DNA of 61,915 nt from Mycobacterium sp. Root265 (GTDB lineage: Bacteria > Actinomycetota > Actinomycetes > Mycobacteriales > Mycobacteriaceae), in assembly GCF_001428895.1 (NCBI RefSeq), contig NZ_LMJA01000001.1, forward strand, positions 516,599 to 578,513. Reading direction: 5' to 3'. Each line of letters begins with the position of its first letter. Positions within the stretch are counted from its first letter, which is position 1. Position numbers and translations under genes: made by a program. Of this stretch, positions 33,553 through 43,160 are shown piece after piece. The notes beneath the pieces are model-generated. The model searched no databases and was not told the DNA's origin. It saw only the letters and a program-made list of their open reading frames with translations.

Positions 33553-34010
33553 TGAAGGAGCCACGGGTCGAGCGCGGCGTGGGCTACCTCGTCAAACGTG
33601 TCCAGCAGATCCTGCGCCGCCGCTGTGACAGCGCGTTACGTCCGACGGGACTCACCATGTCGCAGTACGCCGTACTGCGCGCTCTGCATGATCACCCAGA
33701 GGCGACAGCGTCCGACGTGGCCAGGTTGTGCTTCGTCACCCGCCAATCCCTGCGCGATGTGCTGGGAGGTCTGCGATCGGCCGATCTGGTCGAAGATGGC
33801 GACGCGCCACCGCAGGGCCGCAAACGCTTCCTGAAGCTGACGCAGCAGGGCGTCGCCAGTCTCCGGGCGGGCCACGAGGCGGTGATCGGCGTCGAAACGG
33901 CAATGCTGGAGGGCATTCCCGTCAAGCACCGCGCCGAACTCGCCGCGTTACTCGCTCGCTGCGCCGAGAATCTCGATGGCCTCCCGGACGCCCAGTCCGA
34001 CCTTCGCTAG
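33552..34010 (+). CDS. MarR-family regulator
   Basis: The 152-residue winged-helix regulator shows YLVKRVQQILRRRCDSALRP, LTMSQYAVLRALHDHPEATASDVA, the recognition helix FVTRQSLRDVLGGLRSADLV and the wing-region RKRFLKLTQQG. MarR proteins sense phenolics, quinones or oxidants and repress neighbouring genes. The start codon touches the right arm of the inverted repeat. No ribosome binding site precedes ATG 33552, because the operator arm occupies that position. Confidence 0.86.
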   Translation: MKEPRVERGVGYLVKRVQQILRRRCDSALRPTGLTMSQYAVLRALHDHPEATASDVARLCFVTRQSLRDVLGGLRSADLVEDGDAPPQGRKRFLKLTQQGVASLRAGHEAVIGVETAMLEGIPVKHRAELAALLARCAENLDGLPDAQSDLR

Positions 34011-34228
34011 CCCGCTTCACCTCGTGCCACGTCTCCCCGGCGCACCCGCACCTGAAAGCTCTTCTCCCCCCAGCCGTCGGACACCTCGAAGTGCACCCGC
34101 TTCGGGCCTCCGAACAACGTTGTCGTCGTCACCGTCCCGGTCGCTCCGGCCGGTACAACCGGAACGTCGATCCCCTCGATCCGACGACGAGCCCTGACAA
34201 CGTCGCCCTTGCGGTACCCCATATCCAT
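34007..34228 (-). CDS. Small SH3-like conserved protein
   Basis: The 73-residue basic protein is mostly beta: YRKGDVVRARRRIEG, PAGATGTVTTTTLFGG, RVHFEVSDGWGEKSFQVRVRRGDV. This resembles the small SH3-barrel proteins related to the nitrile hydratase beta C-terminal domain. Function is unknown. ATG 34228 follows AGGGGG. Its stop region overlaps the MarR gene end by 4 bases. Confidence 0.62.
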   Translation of the reverse strand: MDMGYRKGDVVRARRRIEGIDVPVVPAGATGTVTTTTLFGGPKRVHFEVSDGWGEKSFQVRVRRGDVARGEAG

Positions 34229-34456
34229 CCCCCTGTTGATGTGCCCGGCCCCCGCCGGACAGTCCCCTGTGCTCCATGTTGGCGACTATGTGGCGCGCGT
34301 GCAATAGAATTTGTCACCGCTCAGGTGAACACGTGACGAAAACAGCCGTCGCACAACGACTCAGCACGCGCCCAGTGACGGGCACCGCCGCCGCGCCGGC
34401 GGCGACCGTTTCTCCAGGCAGGCCTTCCGACGAGGCAGCGGTGCTGCGGCGGTAGC

Positions 34457-35101
34457 GTGGCGAACGTGAATTGTTCTCGCGTCCCCTCCTCCATCGCGCT
34501 GCTCGCAGGCGCTGCGGCAATCGCCATGACGGTCTCCGCATGCGGCTCCGACACCCAAAGTGCGGCCTCGACCAGCTCGTCCGCCACCAACGATGTGTTC
34601 GACATCCCGGCCACCGCAGGTGAGACCGCGCCGGTCGCGAGCCCCTGCCCGTCGGCTGCGCCGGCAACTCCCGGCACACCGGAGTGGACCCTCTCCGGCG
34701 CCACCGGCAGCGTCGCGGTCACCGGTTCCACCGACACCGCCTCGCCGGTGGTGGACGTGCAGGGACCGTTCAGCGTCACCGAGACGCAGGTCCAGACCCT
34801 GAAGGCCGGCGACGGCCCGGTCGTCCCGGACACGGCCACGGTGTCGGTCTGCTACATGGGTGTCAACGGACGCGACGGGTCGGTGTTCGACAGCAGCTAC
34901 CAGACGGGTTCGCCCGTCGACTTCCCGCTCGACGGCGTCATCCCGGGATTCCAGAAGGCCATCGCCGGCCAGAAGGTCGGCTCGACCGTCGCGGTCGCGA
35001 TGACCTCTGCGGACGGTTACGCCGAGGGCCAACCCGCCGCGGGCATCCAAAAGGGTGACACCCTCATCTTCGCGATCAAGATCTTGGAAGCCTCGAACTA
35101 A
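34457..35101 (+). CDS. Lipoprotein FKBP-type peptidyl-prolyl isomerase
   Basis: The 214-residue protein has a lipoprotein signal (ALLAGAAAIAMTVSAC), a Ser/Thr/Ala-rich linker, and a C-terminal FKBP domain. In that domain, VSVCYMGVNGRDGSVFDSSY corresponds to the usual xYxGxxxDGxxFDSS, VIPGFQKAIAGQKVGS is the core strand-helix, and YAEGQPAAGIQKGDTLIFAIKIL is the terminal strand. It should assist folding outside the membrane. The GTG at 34457 is used; GTG 34466 is an alternative. Confidence 0.85.
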   Translation: MANVNCSRVPSSIALLAGAAAIAMTVSACGSDTQSAASTSSSATNDVFDIPATAGETAPVASPCPSAAPATPGTPEWTLSGATGSVAVTGSTDTASPVVDVQGPFSVTETQVQTLKAGDGPVVPDTATVSVCYMGVNGRDGSVFDSSYQTGSPVDFPLDGVIPGFQKAIAGQKVGSTVAVAMTSADGYAEGQPAAGIQKGDTLIFAIKILEASN

Positions 35102-35112
35102 AGCGTCCCGCC

Positions 35113-35153
35113 GCGTCCACGTTCTTCTCGATATTTCGGGAGGACGTGGACGC
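35113..35153 (+). terminator. Possible terminator hairpin after the FKBP gene
   Basis: GCGTCCACGT (35113-35122) pairs perfectly with ACGTGGACGC (35144-35153) around a 21-base loop. AAGCGTCC at 35101-35108 can pair alternatively with GGACGCTT at 35148-35155. It starts 11 bases after the stop. The loop is long and there is no T tract, so confidence is moderate. Confidence 0.45.
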
Positions 35154-35155
35154 TT

Positions 35156-35469
35156 GGCGTTGACGGCACGGCCGGTTCAGTCCTCGGCCGGCATTCACGC
35201 GTCTGCCGACGGATAAATCGGTTGCCGGGATGTCGCCCCACGGCGTTGAGTGAGACCGCATGAAGGGGGACACAGCGCGGACGACTGGTGTCGTCACGCG
35301 CGGCCGACAGGAGGATGCGCAGCACGGCGTCTGCTGGGACGCTCTGCGCGCCAACGCCATCGGATCGCTGTGGGGCCGGTCGGCAGCAGAGCCTCGGATC
35401 GCGCCCGGCGATCTGTGGGCACTTCGCGCCGACCGTCTGCGGTGATATCGGCGCCACTGTGGCGGCGGG
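35156..35469. other. Intergenic stretch without a convincing gene
   Basis: Short open frames exist on both strands, but none has a plausible start with a ribosome binding site, a family pattern or normal mycobacterial composition. I see no RNA gene. The stretch leads into the promoter of the following TetR gene. Confidence 0.5.
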
Positions 35470-35513
35470 TTGCGCACATCTGACCGATCGGTCTATATTC
35501 TGACCATGCGGTC
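35470..35513 (+). promoter_or_regulatory. Promoter and tandem operators of the tetR-GT-atpE operon
   Basis: TTGCGC (35470-35475) and TATATT (35494-35499) form a -35/-10 pair 18 bases apart, and only 6 bases separate the -10 from ATG 35506, so the transcript is probably leaderless. GACCGATCGGTC (35482-35493) is a perfect 12-base palindrome in the spacer. GACC-atgc-GGTC (35502-35513) is a second copy overlapping the start codon, 20 bases away centre to centre. Both are probable sites for the TetR encoded here. Confidence 0.72.
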
Positions 35514-36125
35514 TAGTGGATCAACCTTCACCGAGAGGGCGCGCCGGGAGCAGATCGTGGCCGGTGCGATCGAGACGATTGCGACCAAGGGATACACCCA
35601 GGCCTCGCTGGCCAAGATCGCCGAACATGTCGGTATCGCGAAGAGCGTTGTGCTGTACCACTTCACATCGAAGACCGACATCATCGAGGCGGTGGTTGCA
35701 GCGGTATTCGGGCAGGCAGCCGCAATCATCGCGCCCGCCGTTGCCGCCGAAAGCACCGCCCGAGACAAGCTGGCCGCCTACATCCGCGCCAACGTACAGT
35801 TCATCCAGGACAGTCGGTTGGCCGCCGTGGCAATGCTGGAGATCGTCACCAGTTTCCGCACCGAGGACGGTCTGAGGCTCGACCAGGCCGCTGCCCGGTC
35901 CGGTCCGCCGTCCGGCGAACTCACGATGCTCGACCCACTCGCGCTCATCACCGACGGGATCAACAGCGGCGAGTTTCGCACGATGTCAGCAGTTTTCACC
36001 AAGAATGCGCTGCGCGCAGCATTGGACGGCGCGGTCTGGGAAGTCGCCCGCGATCCCGCCTACGACGTGATCGGATACGGCGAGCAACTCGTCACCATGT
36101 TCGATCTCGCAACCCGGGCACAGTC

Positions 36126-36129
<4 letters not shown>
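35506..36129 (+). CDS. TetR-family regulator heading the GT-atpE operon
   Basis: The 207-residue regulator has the helix-turn-helix GYTQASLAKIAEHVGIAKSVVLYHFTSKTDII and a helical C-terminal domain. ATG 35506 follows directly on the -10 element with no leader. The stop overlaps the start of the glycosyltransferase gene (ATGA). Two GACC-N4-GGTC dyads over the promoter and start codon indicate autorepression, so the whole three-gene operon should be induced by a ligand of this protein. Confidence 0.88.
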
Positions 36130-37650
<1,521 letters not shown>

Positions 37651-38325
37651 CTACCGGGCGCGGCGGGCCAGCTTCGCCGGTTCGAGCACGAACACCGTTT
37701 TGCCCTGCTGACGAATCCAGCCGCGGTTCGCGAACTCCGAGAGCGCCTTGTTGATGGTCTCGCGGGACGAACCCACCAGCTGTGCGAGCTCGAGCTGGGT
37801 CAGCTCGTGATCCACCCGCAACACATCACCCTCCGGACGCCCGAATCGCTTGGCGAGGTCGAGCAGCTGCTTGGCCACCCGGCCGGGGACGTCGGTGAAG
37901 ATCATGTCGCACAGATCGTCATTGGTGCGGCGCAGCCGACGCGCCAGCACGCGCAGCAATTGCTCGGAGATCTCCGGGCGCTCGGAAATCCAGCCGCTCA
38001 AGGCCTGCCTCGCCACCGCGGCCACGCGGACCTCGGTCAGGGTCGTCACCGTCGCCGTACGTGGCCCCGGGTCGAACAGCGCCAGCTCGCCGAACGTCTC
38101 CCCCGGGCCCATCACCGCGATCAGGCTCTCGCGTCCGTCCACCGAGCGCTTGCCGATCTTCACCTTGCCCTGCACGAGCACATACAGCCGGTCGCCGGGC
38201 TCGCCTTCGGTGAACACTGTGTGGTTGCGCCGGAACGTGATCCATTCCAGCTCGGCTTCGAGCGCCGCCATCGCGTCGGGGTCGACATCCTGAAATATGG
38301 CCGTGCGCGCCAGAACCGCGTTCAA
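37651..38325 (-). CDS. Crp/Fnr-family cAMP receptor protein
   Basis: The 224-residue regulator closely follows M. tuberculosis Crp (Rv3676). It has the cyclic-nucleotide fold with HTVFTEGEPGDRLYVLVQGKVKIG and GETFGELALFDPGPRTATVTT (the cAMP-binding phosphate cassette), the hinge helix RPEISEQLLRVLARRLRRTN, and the helix-turn-helix LTQLELAQLVGSSRETINKAL. There is no ATG; TTG 38325, preceded by GGAAAGG at 38333-38339, gives exactly the Rv3676 length. Rapid growers often have two Crp proteins, so this may be the paralogue. It ends directly against the atpE-like gene. Confidence 0.88.
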   Translation of the reverse strand: MNAVLARTAIFQDVDPDAMAALEAELEWITFRRNHTVFTEGEPGDRLYVLVQGKVKIGKRSVDGRESLIAVMGPGETFGELALFDPGPRTATVTTLTEVRVAAVARQALSGWISERPEISEQLLRVLARRLRRTNDDLCDMIFTDVPGRVAKQLLDLAKRFGRPEGDVLRVDHELTQLELAQLVGSSRETINKALSEFANRGWIRQQGKTVFVLEPAKLARRAR

Positions 38326-38579
38326 CGAGTTGCCTTTCCGGACAAGGGCTGAAGTAACAACTGCTTCGCGCCGCCGGAGACGGCTCGGCACGCACTACAA
38401 AGTACTTTACAGCTAAGCGACGATTCGTAACTCTCGAGCACGGTGTGTGCGTGCACCGACAACGTGAGTCTATTCATGTTCGACGTGGTCTGTGTCACGC
38501 GGTCACTACGATCGGCGGTGACGGGCACTTCGCCGCCGCCGAGCAGGTGCCCACCCATATCGAGGAGGGCACGACAACG

Positions 38580-39260
38580 ATGCGAGTTCAGACCCGATCC
38601 GTCTCCGCACTGCTGGCAGCCGCCGCGCTGACCGCCGCAGGCATGCTGCTGGGCTGGTCACCGCCCGCCTCCGCCGAGCCCTGCTCCGACGTGGAGGTGG
38701 TCTTCGCCAGAGGAACCACCGAACGCCCGGGCGCAGGCAGTGTGGGCAACGCCTTCACCGACGCGCTGCGCAGTCAGGTCGGCGACAAGACCGTCGGGCT
38801 CTACCCGGTCAGTTATCCGGCGAACCACGATTGGCCCACCTCGGTCATCGGGGTCAACGATGCCGGTAACCGCATCCGCCAACTCGCAGCAGAGTGCCCC
38901 GACACGAAGGTGGTGCTCGGCGGATTCTCGCAGGGCGCCGCGGTCGCCCAGCTCGTCACCGCGGACGCCCCGGCGATACCGCCGAACTCGTTCGCCTTCG
39001 GCACCACGACCCCGCTGGACCCGGACGTCGCCGGCCACGTCGATGCGGTGGTCCTGTTCGGCAAACCGAACGACCGATTCCTTTTCCTGATCGGCCAGCC
39101 CTACGTGCCGGTCGGCTCGGCATTCGCCGCCAAGACCCTGGACCTGTGCGCCGTCAACGACCCGATCTGCTCGGGCGGCCTGGACCCGGTGGCACACAAC
39201 CTCTACACCGCCAACGGCATGGTCACCGAGGCCGCCGGATACGCCGCTGCGCGCGTGTAG
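38580..39260 (+). CDS. Secreted cutinase-family esterase (1 of 3)
   Basis: The 226-residue protein has a Sec signal peptide (about residues 1-32, ending PPASA) and a cutinase-like (Culp) domain. It begins CSDVEVVFARGTTERPG, has the nucleophile motif GGFSQGAAVAQ, catalytic Asp near LCAVNDPICSGG and His in AHNLYTANG. The four family cysteines are present. Culp proteins hydrolyse fatty-acid esters or phospholipids at the cell surface. ATG 38580 follows GAGGAGG at 38562-38568. Confidence 0.9.
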   Translation: MRVQTRSVSALLAAAALTAAGMLLGWSPPASAEPCSDVEVVFARGTTERPGAGSVGNAFTDALRSQVGDKTVGLYPVSYPANHDWPTSVIGVNDAGNRIRQLAAECPDTKVVLGGFSQGAAVAQLVTADAPAIPPNSFAFGTTTPLDPDVAGHVDAVVLFGKPNDRFLFLIGQPYVPVGSAFAAKTLDLCAVNDPICSGGLDPVAHNLYTANGMVTEAAGYAAARV

Positions 39261-39352
39261 GACCACGCACCGGCCACGGGATATCAAGGGCTCACTCGGG
39301 CGCGACCGCTGCCAGGCTTGATCCCACAAGCCGAGCAGAGAGGCAGACGGTC

Positions 39353-40024
39353 GTGAACGTATACGAGGCAGTGCAGAGTCGGCGGGCGGTGCGCGGGTTC
39401 ACCGAGGACCCGGTGCCCCCGGACGTGTTGGAGCGGGTGCTTTCCGCGGCCGCCTGGGCGCCGTCCGGGTCGAATCTGCAGCCCTGGCACATCTACGTTG
39501 TCACGGGTGCGCCGCTGGAACAGCTCAAGAAGGTCGCCGTCGAACGGGTCGCCGCGGGCGACCCCTGGGACGAACGTGAATTCGAGATGTACCCGCCGCA
39601 ACTGGCCGCTCCCTACAGTGAGCGGCGATCCCGTTTCGGCAGGGAGCGCTACGCGGCGCTGGGCATCGCCCGCGAGGACTGGGAGGCCCGCCAGCGCGCT
39701 GCCATCGGAAACTGGGAGTGCTTCGGGGCGCCGGCCGCCCTGTTCTGTTTCATCGACCGCGGCATGGGCCGGCCCCAGTGGGCCGACCTCGGGATGTACC
39801 TGCAGACCGTGATGCTGCTGTTGCGCGCCGAGGGCCTGCACAGCTGTCCTCAGATGGCGTGGTCCCAGGTTCGCAAGTCCGTCGAGGAAGCTCTCACTCC
39901 CCCAGCCGAACTGATGCTCTTCTGCGGGATGTCGATCGGTTGGGAGGATCCGGATGTCGACTACATCCGCACCCTGCGCGCCCCGTTGGCCGAGACGGTG
40001 ACCTTCGTCGGCGACGTCGACTGA
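39353..40024 (+). CDS. Nitroreductase-family FMN enzyme
   Basis: The 223-residue protein shows the nitroreductase layout: VYEAVQSRRAVRGFTEDPVP, the FMN motif AAAWAPSGSNLQPWHIYVV, ADLGMYLQTVMLLLRAEGLHSC and LMLFCGMSIGWEDPD. It should be an FMN-dependent, NAD(P)H-using reductase of nitro compounds or quinones. The start is GTG 39353 after AGAGAGG. It lies between two cutinase genes on the same strand. Confidence 0.86.
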   Translation: MNVYEAVQSRRAVRGFTEDPVPPDVLERVLSAAAWAPSGSNLQPWHIYVVTGAPLEQLKKVAVERVAAGDPWDEREFEMYPPQLAAPYSERRSRFGRERYAALGIAREDWEARQRAAIGNWECFGAPAALFCFIDRGMGRPQWADLGMYLQTVMLLLRAEGLHSCPQMAWSQVRKSVEEALTPPAELMLFCGMSIGWEDPDVDYIRTLRAPLAETVTFVGDVD

Positions 40025-40139
40025 GCCGGAGGTAGTGCTAGCAGGAACACCAGCAGTGGCGTCTGCGTCAATGTGCCGGTGCGGCGATCACGGAATGCTG
40101 ATCACAACATTCAAGATCACCTCCCCCAGAAGGATCGAA

Positions 40140-40880
40140 ATGGCCACCAAGATGTCGCACACCTCCCGCTCACACCGCGTCGAATACGTCGCCGCCACCG
40201 TCCTCGTCCTGACCGCGACCATGGGACCCCTGGCGACCGCGAAAGCGTTCGCCGATCCCGCGGCGCCGTGCGCGGATGTCGAAGTGGTCTTCGCCCGCGG
40301 CACGTTCGAGGCCCCGGGAGTGGGCGCGACCGGGCAGGCGTTCGTCGATGCGCTCACCAGCCGGCTGGGCACCGACAGCGTCGACGTCTACGGGGTGAAC
40401 TATCCGGCATCCCTGGACTTCCAGGCCGCCACCGCGGGCATTGCCGACGCCAGCAACAGGATCGAGACCGTCGCCGCCACCTGCCCGGACACCAAGATCG
40501 TCCTGGGCGGCTACTCACAGGGCGCGGCGGTCGCGGGGTACACCACCTTCGACACGGTCCCGGCCGGGCTTGCACTGCCCGACGGTATCGGCCCGATGCC
40601 CGCCTCGGTGTCACCGCACGTGGCGGCCGTGGCGCTGTTCGGCACCCCTGACAACTGGTTCCTCAACCTCGTCGACCATGACGCACCGCCGGTCACGGTG
40701 GGCTCGCAGTACACGGCCAAGACGGTTCAGCTGTGCGCCCAGGGAGACCCGGTCTGCTTCCCGGGCGGGCTGGATCGCAGCGCGCACAGTTCCTACAAGT
40801 CCAATGGCATGGCAGAGCAGGCAGCGGACTTCGTGGCCAACGCCATCTCGGGCGCGCCGGCGCCGATCTCGGCCACCTGA
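40140..40880 (+). CDS. Secreted cutinase-family esterase (2 of 3)
   Basis: The 246-residue product has a long signal peptide (VEYVAATVLVLTATMGPLATAKAFA) and a cutinase domain starting CADVEVVFARGTFEAPGVG. The nucleophile is in GGYSQGAAVAG, the Asp in GDPVCFPGG and the His in AHSSYKSNG. ATG 40140 follows AGAAGGA. It has a short Ala/Pro-rich C-terminal tail absent from copy 1. It appears more similar to copy 3 in its GATGQAFVDA segment. Confidence 0.9.
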   Translation: MATKMSHTSRSHRVEYVAATVLVLTATMGPLATAKAFADPAAPCADVEVVFARGTFEAPGVGATGQAFVDALTSRLGTDSVDVYGVNYPASLDFQAATAGIADASNRIETVAATCPDTKIVLGGYSQGAAVAGYTTFDTVPAGLALPDGIGPMPASVSPHVAAVALFGTPDNWFLNLVDHDAPPVTVGSQYTAKTVQLCAQGDPVCFPGGLDRSAHSSYKSNGMAEQAADFVANAISGAPAPISAT

Positions 40881-40892
40881 CCCCGCCGGGGG

Positions 40893-41180
40893 TCAGCTCA
40901 GACCGCGCACCTCGGCGACGTCGTACTCGGCCACCGCCGCCGACAGCATCGCCGCGCCTTGCTCGTCGGACGGGCCGCCACCCCGGAACTGCTCGACGGC
41001 GGCCTGAGAGTCCCAGCGCTCGAAGATGTTGATCCGGCCGGATTCCACCAGATCTGCGGATATGGCGAAGTCCAGGCAGCCGTCCGCCTGCCGCGCGGCC
41101 TGCACGACGCTCACGCAACCGTCCAGATAGGTCTTCCGTTCGGCCGGGTCGACGATGATGTGTCCTGCCACGATGACCAT
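40893..41180 (-). CDS. Antibiotic biosynthesis monooxygenase-domain protein
   Basis: The 95-residue protein is an ABM-type dimeric barrel: MVIVAGHIIVDPAERKTYLD, ADGCLDFAISADLVESGRINIF and ERWDSQAAVEQFRGG. It probably acts as a quinone or aromatic monooxygenase, but the substrate is unknown. It is the only minus-strand gene within the cutinase cluster, opposite to copies 2 and 3. ATG 41180 is chosen because it gives the family N-terminus. Confidence 0.8.
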   Translation of the reverse strand: MVIVAGHIIVDPAERKTYLDGCVSVVQAARQADGCLDFAISADLVESGRINIFERWDSQAAVEQFRGGGPSDEQGAAMLSAAVAEYDVAEVRGLS

Positions 41181-41331
41181 GTCGCGTGCTCCTCTCGTGT
41201 GCACCGTATCCAGATACCGACTCGGGCCGGACGCGGAACTCATCGCTGCTGTTTCAGTGGCAAACATCACGGGTACAGAGGATCAGGCCGCCCTGCCAGC
41301 AGGAGTGCGCGCCGCGTCCCGAAGGAGTTCG

Positions 41332-42045
41332 ATGATGAGTCTTCGTCAATCCGTGCGGTTTCTCGGGGCCGGCGCCCTGATCGCGTCGGGCATGGTGGTC
41401 GCAACCACCGCCCCGGCCGCCTCCGCTGAACCCTGCCCCGATGTCGAGGTGGTCTTCGCCCGCGGTACCGCCGAGGCGCCCGGCGTGGGCGGTACCGGAC
41501 AGGCCTTCGTCGACGCGTTCCGCGCCCAGACCCCCGGCAAATCGGTGTCGGTGTATCCGGTGAACTATCCCGCAAGCGACAACTTCGGCGACCGGATTGC
41601 CTTCGGACAGAACGTGGTCGACGGAGTACGAGACGCCGGAGCACACATCGAGGCGACCGCGGCGGCCTGCCCGGACACCCGCGTGGTCCTCGGCGGCTTT
41701 TCCCAGGGCGCGGTGGTCGCCGGTTACGTCACTGCCGACGCCATCCCCGACGGTGTGCCAGCCGAATACCTTTCCTACATCCCGAATCCACTGCCGGACA
41801 AGGTTTCCGAGCATGTCGCAGCGGTGGTGCTGCTGGGCAACCCGTCCGATGCGTTCCTCAACCAGTTCGGCGCGCCGATGAGCACCATCGGCCCGCTGTA
41901 CGCACCGAAGACCGTGGAACTGTGCGCACCTGGTGACACCATCTGCGACGGCACGCCCGGTGGCATGCCGTCGATCGCGCACGCCATGTACGCGATCAAC
42001 GGAATGACCAACGAGGCGGCCGCTTACGCGGCAGGCAGGGTCTAG
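41332..42045 (+). CDS. Secreted cutinase-family esterase (3 of 3)
   Basis: The 237-residue protein has a signal peptide (FLGAGALIASGMVVATTAPAASA) and a cutinase domain with CPDVEVVFARGTAEAPGVG, nucleophile motif GGFSQGAVVAG, the Asp in APGDTICDG and His in SIAHAMYAINGM. Two adjacent ATGs (41332, 41335) follow GAAGGAG at 41321-41327; the second has the better spacing. All catalytic residues and cysteines appear intact. Confidence 0.9.
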   Translation: MMSLRQSVRFLGAGALIASGMVVATTAPAASAEPCPDVEVVFARGTAEAPGVGGTGQAFVDAFRAQTPGKSVSVYPVNYPASDNFGDRIAFGQNVVDGVRDAGAHIEATAAACPDTRVVLGGFSQGAVVAGYVTADAIPDGVPAEYLSYIPNPLPDKVSEHVAAVVLLGNPSDAFLNQFGAPMSTIGPLYAPKTVELCAPGDTICDGTPGGMPSIAHAMYAINGMTNEAAAYAAGRV

Positions 42046-42105
42046 CCGCGATTCGCTCCCCCACGGATGTGACACTGTCCGAAGGACACCACCGCGGGGG
42101 GACGA

Positions 42106-42748
42106 ATGAGTGGCAGCGACGCGATCGCATCCAACAGAGCCAACTGGGATCAGCGCGCCGAGGTGCACGCGCGCTCCCAAATGTATGACGTGGAAGGCTT
42201 TTTGGCCGATCCCACCCGGATCTCGGATGTCGTCGAACGCGATCTGGCGGTCTTGGCCGAACACCTGCCCGACAGCGGTGTGCGCGGTCGGTCCCTGCTG
42301 CACCTGCAGTGCCATATCGGCACCGACACCGTGTCCTGGGCACGACTGGGCGCAGTCGATCCACGACCTGCTGGTCCCCGGCGGGGTATTTCTGATTCGC
42401 GACGACCACCCGCTCCTGGCGGCAATGGAATTCGAGCCGTGGCAGATCACCGACGACTATCTGGCCGGTGGTGGCGCCCGGACCTACGACGATGGCGGTA
42501 CCTACACGGAGAATTCGTCCGGCCAGATCACCCACACCACCAATCATGAATGGCGCCACGACCTCGGCGAGGTCGTCGGGGCGTTGCTCGGCGCGGGACT
42601 GCATATCGAGAAGTTCACCGAACTGCCGTACATGGATTGGCCCGCGTTCCCGTCGCTGGTGTCGGGCCCTCAGGGATGGACCCTGCCGCCCGGCACTCCA
42701 CGGATTCCACTGAACTTCGCCATCGTGGCCCGACGGCCCGCATCGTGA
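42106..42748 (+). pseudogene. Class I SAM methyltransferase disrupted by internal deletion and frameshift
   Basis: The first frame (from ATG 42106) encodes a normal methyltransferase N-terminus: IASNRANWDQRAEVHARSQM and the SAM motif I region LLHLQCHIGTDTVSWARLGA. At about 42348-42355 the match moves to the +1 frame, which continues to 42748 with the family's C-terminal half (DLLVPGGVFLIRDDHPLL, then HEWRHDLGEVVGALLGAGL). The middle of the fold, including motif II and the acidic SAM-binding residue, is missing. The junction has TGGGCGCA usable in both frames, so deletion by short-repeat recombination is likely. Confidence 0.8.
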
Positions 42749-42793
42749 CCGACGCGCCCGAGATCATCGGCCTCGGTGCGCGATGATGGAGGC

Positions 42794-43159
42794 ATGGAGT
42801 CGACGCGGGTGGATCGCTGGTTGTGGGCGGTCCGGCTGACCAAGACCCGCCCCGACGCGGCGGCGGCCTGCCGGGGCGGGCATGTGCGGATCAACGACCG
42901 GGTCGCAAAACCGTCGGCCACGGTGTCCCCCGGTGACACGGTGAAAGCACTGGTGGGTGATCGGACTCGCATCGTCGAGGTGGTCCGGGTCATCCAGAAA
43001 CGGGTCGGCGCCGCCGACGCGGTGACCTGCTACCTGGACCGCACGCCGGTCATCCCACCGACGACCGTGGTGCCGGTGGCCGTACGCGACCGCGGCGCCG
43101 GACGCCCGACCAAACGCGACCGCAGGCTCCTCGACAAATGGCGGGCCGGGCTCGGCTGA
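42794..43159 (+). CDS. S4-domain RNA-binding protein (Hsp15-like)
   Basis: The 121-residue protein carries an S4 domain: STRVDRWLWAVRLTKTR followed by AAACRGGHVRINDRVAKPSATVSPGD, the classic heat-shock-protein-15/RluB-type RNA-binding module, then a basic C-terminal tail (RPTKRDRRLLDKWRAG). It likely binds structured rRNA or stalled 50S subunits. The GGAGG before ATG 42794 is only 1 base away, so an in-frame GTG at 42776 cannot be excluded. Confidence 0.83.
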   Translation: MESTRVDRWLWAVRLTKTRPDAAAACRGGHVRINDRVAKPSATVSPGDTVKALVGDRTRIVEVVRVIQKRVGAADAVTCYLDRTPVIPPTTVVPVAVRDRGAGRPTKRDRRLLDKWRAGLG

Positions 43160-43160
43160 C

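Noticed and set aside
35250-35483. Small open frames in the 35.16-35.47 kb gap
   Set aside because: No start with a ribosome binding site, no family match, and several frames overlap equally well in all directions.
38441-38458. CGGTG-N8-CACCG as a Crp autoregulatory site
   Set aside because: It does not match the mycobacterial TGTGA-N6-TCACA consensus and has only 5-base arms.
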